Assembly: GCA_018896355.1 (NCBI GenBank)
Contig: JAHIMW010000178.1
Span: 1-7,626, forward strand
Direction of reading: 5' to 3'
Length of the DNA: 7,626 bases
Origin: Pseudomonadota bacterium
Lineage (GTDB): Bacteria > Desulfobacterota > Syntrophia > Syntrophales > UBA5619
Shown here: in pieces, positions 6,696 through 7,626 of the stretch
Layout of the letters: every line of letters starts with the position of its first letter
How positions within the stretch are numbered: the stretch's first letter is position 1
Notes under the pieces: generated by a model
What the model was told of the DNA's origin: nothing
Databases searched by the model: none
The model's input: the letters and a program-made list of their open reading frames with translations, nothing else
Made by a program: the position numbers and the translations under genes

Positions 6696-6820
6696 GGCGG
6701 CTTCGTAAAAAGTCCGGATGCTGCGTTGCGCTTCATCCCTCGTCATTGCAGCGTACGACAAAGTACGCCTCATTCCTCAGGATTCGCGCGCCTTGCCTGC
6801 GGCCTTTTTACGAAGCCGCC
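6696..6820. repeat. 125-bp palindromic intergenic element (MITE- or ERIC-like)
   Basis: The ends are 20-bp inverted repeats matching at 19 of 20 positions (6696-6715 against 6801-6820), beginning GGCGGCTTCGTAAAAAG. A second perfect inverted repeat, GCGTAC (6751-6756) and GTACGC (6763-6768), lies almost exactly at the centre, with imperfectly complementary sequence between. The whole element could therefore fold into one long interrupted hairpin as RNA. It contains no convincing gene. I recall similar palindromes in intergenic regions of deltaproteobacterial genomes, but this was not searched. No clear target-site duplication is visible at its edges. It fills most of the 169-base gap between bamA and bamR. 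Confidence 0.8.
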
Positions 6821-6850
6821 CTCCGTGGGTTTACGTTAGAATGGCCCCTT

Positions 6851-7626
6851 TTATTCCTTCTTTGGTTCGGGGAGCACAGCGGCCATAAAATCCGTATCAA
6901 ACGCCGCTCCATGCGCCTGAAGACGGCGATACTCTATAAAGTCGATTGTATCCTTGCCCGTAATCTTTTTCGTGTTAAATGCGGTGAAGCCGAGATTCGC
7001 CTCTGTGGCCATGTTGGCCGCCAGCCAGTGCCGGTTGATTACCTTGGTCTGGTCCCAGAAAAATTTCTTCTTCAGGCGCACACCCTCGGTGCTTTTGATC
7101 AGGCATCCGGGGAAGAGGTTCGTGAATGTCCATAGTATTTTGTTGACCTCGGCATCCACCAGGGCGAAGTCCGTCTTTGCATTATTGATGTATTCGCGAG
7201 CCTTTTTCGCCTCTTCGCCGGTTTTGAACTCACCGTAGACGATCTCCCCGTCATCCACGTAACTGTCCGTAACAACGGCAGGGTTGCGAATCCACTTCCC
7301 GCCGTCCCGGATGACCGGCAGGCACTTGGAAAGGAGACCCAGTCTCTTCATCTTGTACGCGCTCCACAGCTCGCAGGAGACACAGTTCCATATCGCCAGC
7401 TCCATCGGCAGCATCCAGGGAAGGAAATCGCTGCTGCCGCCGTCCGGCGCGGATCCGTGACGGGGACCGGCCTGGCCAAAAATCGCCAGATCGCTCGTGA
7501 TCGTCAGATCGCAGGCCATGCCTATCTCCTGCCCGCCCGCCACCCGCATGCCGTTTACCCGGCAGATCGTGGGCTTTTTGCAGCCGAGGATGCCATCCAC
7601 CATGGCGATGAAGAGATCCATGTAGA
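6851..7626 (-). CDS. bamA: 6-oxocyclohex-1-ene-1-carbonyl-CoA hydrolase, C-terminal part
   Basis: BamA (Oah) is the ring-opening enzyme of anaerobic benzoyl-CoA degradation. It adds water and hydrolyses a C-C bond in 6-oxocyclohex-1-ene-1-carbonyl-CoA to give 3-hydroxypimeloyl-CoA. The frame stays open to the right edge, so the gene is partial; roughly 255 residues are visible of the 370-380 I expect for the family, leaving the N-terminal third outside. An ATG at 7621 lies inside the conserved domain and is not the start. Family signatures, numbered from that Met, are RVNGMRVAGGQEIGMACD (21-38), FGQAGPRHGS (48-57), GGSSDFLP (61-68) and NPAVVTD (113-119). E32 matches the first crotonase glutamate, but the position of the second (20 residues on) is Gly52, consistent with a hydrolase rather than a plain hydratase. 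It is probably the upstream gene of the same transcript as bamR. Confidence 0.94.
   Translation of the reverse strand, partial: YMDLFIAMVDGILGCKKPTICRVNGMRVAGGQEIGMACDLTITSDLAIFGQAGPRHGSAPDGGSSDFLPWMLPMELAIWNCVSCELWSAYKMKRLGLLSKCLPVIRDGGKWIRNPAVVTDSYVDDGEIVYGEFKTGEEAKKAREYINNAKTDFALVDAEVNKILWTFTNLFPGCLIKSTEGVRLKKKFFWDQTKVINRHWLAANMATEANLGFTAFNTKKITGKDTIDFIEYRRLQAHGAAFDTDFMAAVLPEPKKE

Noticed and set aside
6696..6820. The palindromic element as an intrinsic terminator between bamA and bamR
   Set aside because: The T-run on the transcribed strand lies inside the 3' arm of the outer stem instead of after it, and bamR follows at once with a strong ribosome binding site.

Overview
The window is a single minus-strand operon from the lower benzoyl-CoA pathway of a strict anaerobe. 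Reading with transcription (high to low coordinates), the order is: bamA (cut by the right edge), a 125-bp palindromic repeat, bamR, a fused 3-hydroxyacyl-CoA dehydrogenase/enoyl-CoA hydratase, bamQ, iorA, iorB, a cluster of GC-rich hairpin repeats, and the possible first codons of one more gene running off the left edge. Every real gene is on the minus strand. The four gene junctions between bamR and iorB are only about 13-32 nt, most with a clear Shine-Dalgarno sequence. No internal promoter or terminator stands out.

The three bam genes encode consecutive steps. BamR hydrates cyclohexa-1,5-diene-1-carbonyl-CoA, BamQ oxidises the resulting 6-hydroxycyclohex-1-ene-1-carbonyl-CoA with NAD+, and BamA cleaves the ring hydrolytically to 3-hydroxypimeloyl-CoA. 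The fused enzyme between bamR and bamQ is suited to the next step (3-hydroxypimeloyl-CoA to 3-oxopimeloyl-CoA) and/or to the later crotonyl-CoA to acetoacetyl-CoA conversion. Benzoyl-CoA reductase, thiolase and glutaryl-CoA dehydrogenase are not in the window and must lie elsewhere. The operon ends with a two-subunit, TPP- and Fe-S-dependent 2-ketoacid:ferredoxin oxidoreductase of the indolepyruvate type. It could feed aryl-acetyl-CoA units or reduced ferredoxin into aromatic metabolism.

The gene set and the two families of intergenic palindromes suggest a Desulfobacterota (deltaproteobacterial) anaerobe, perhaps a Syntrophus-like benzoate degrader or a related sulfate or metal reducer. This is inferred from remembered family resemblance, not a search. 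The enzymes are known families. The less ordinary points are the ferredoxin oxidoreductase in the operon, the dehydrogenase-first fusion, and a palindromic element whose edge abuts the bamR ribosome binding site.
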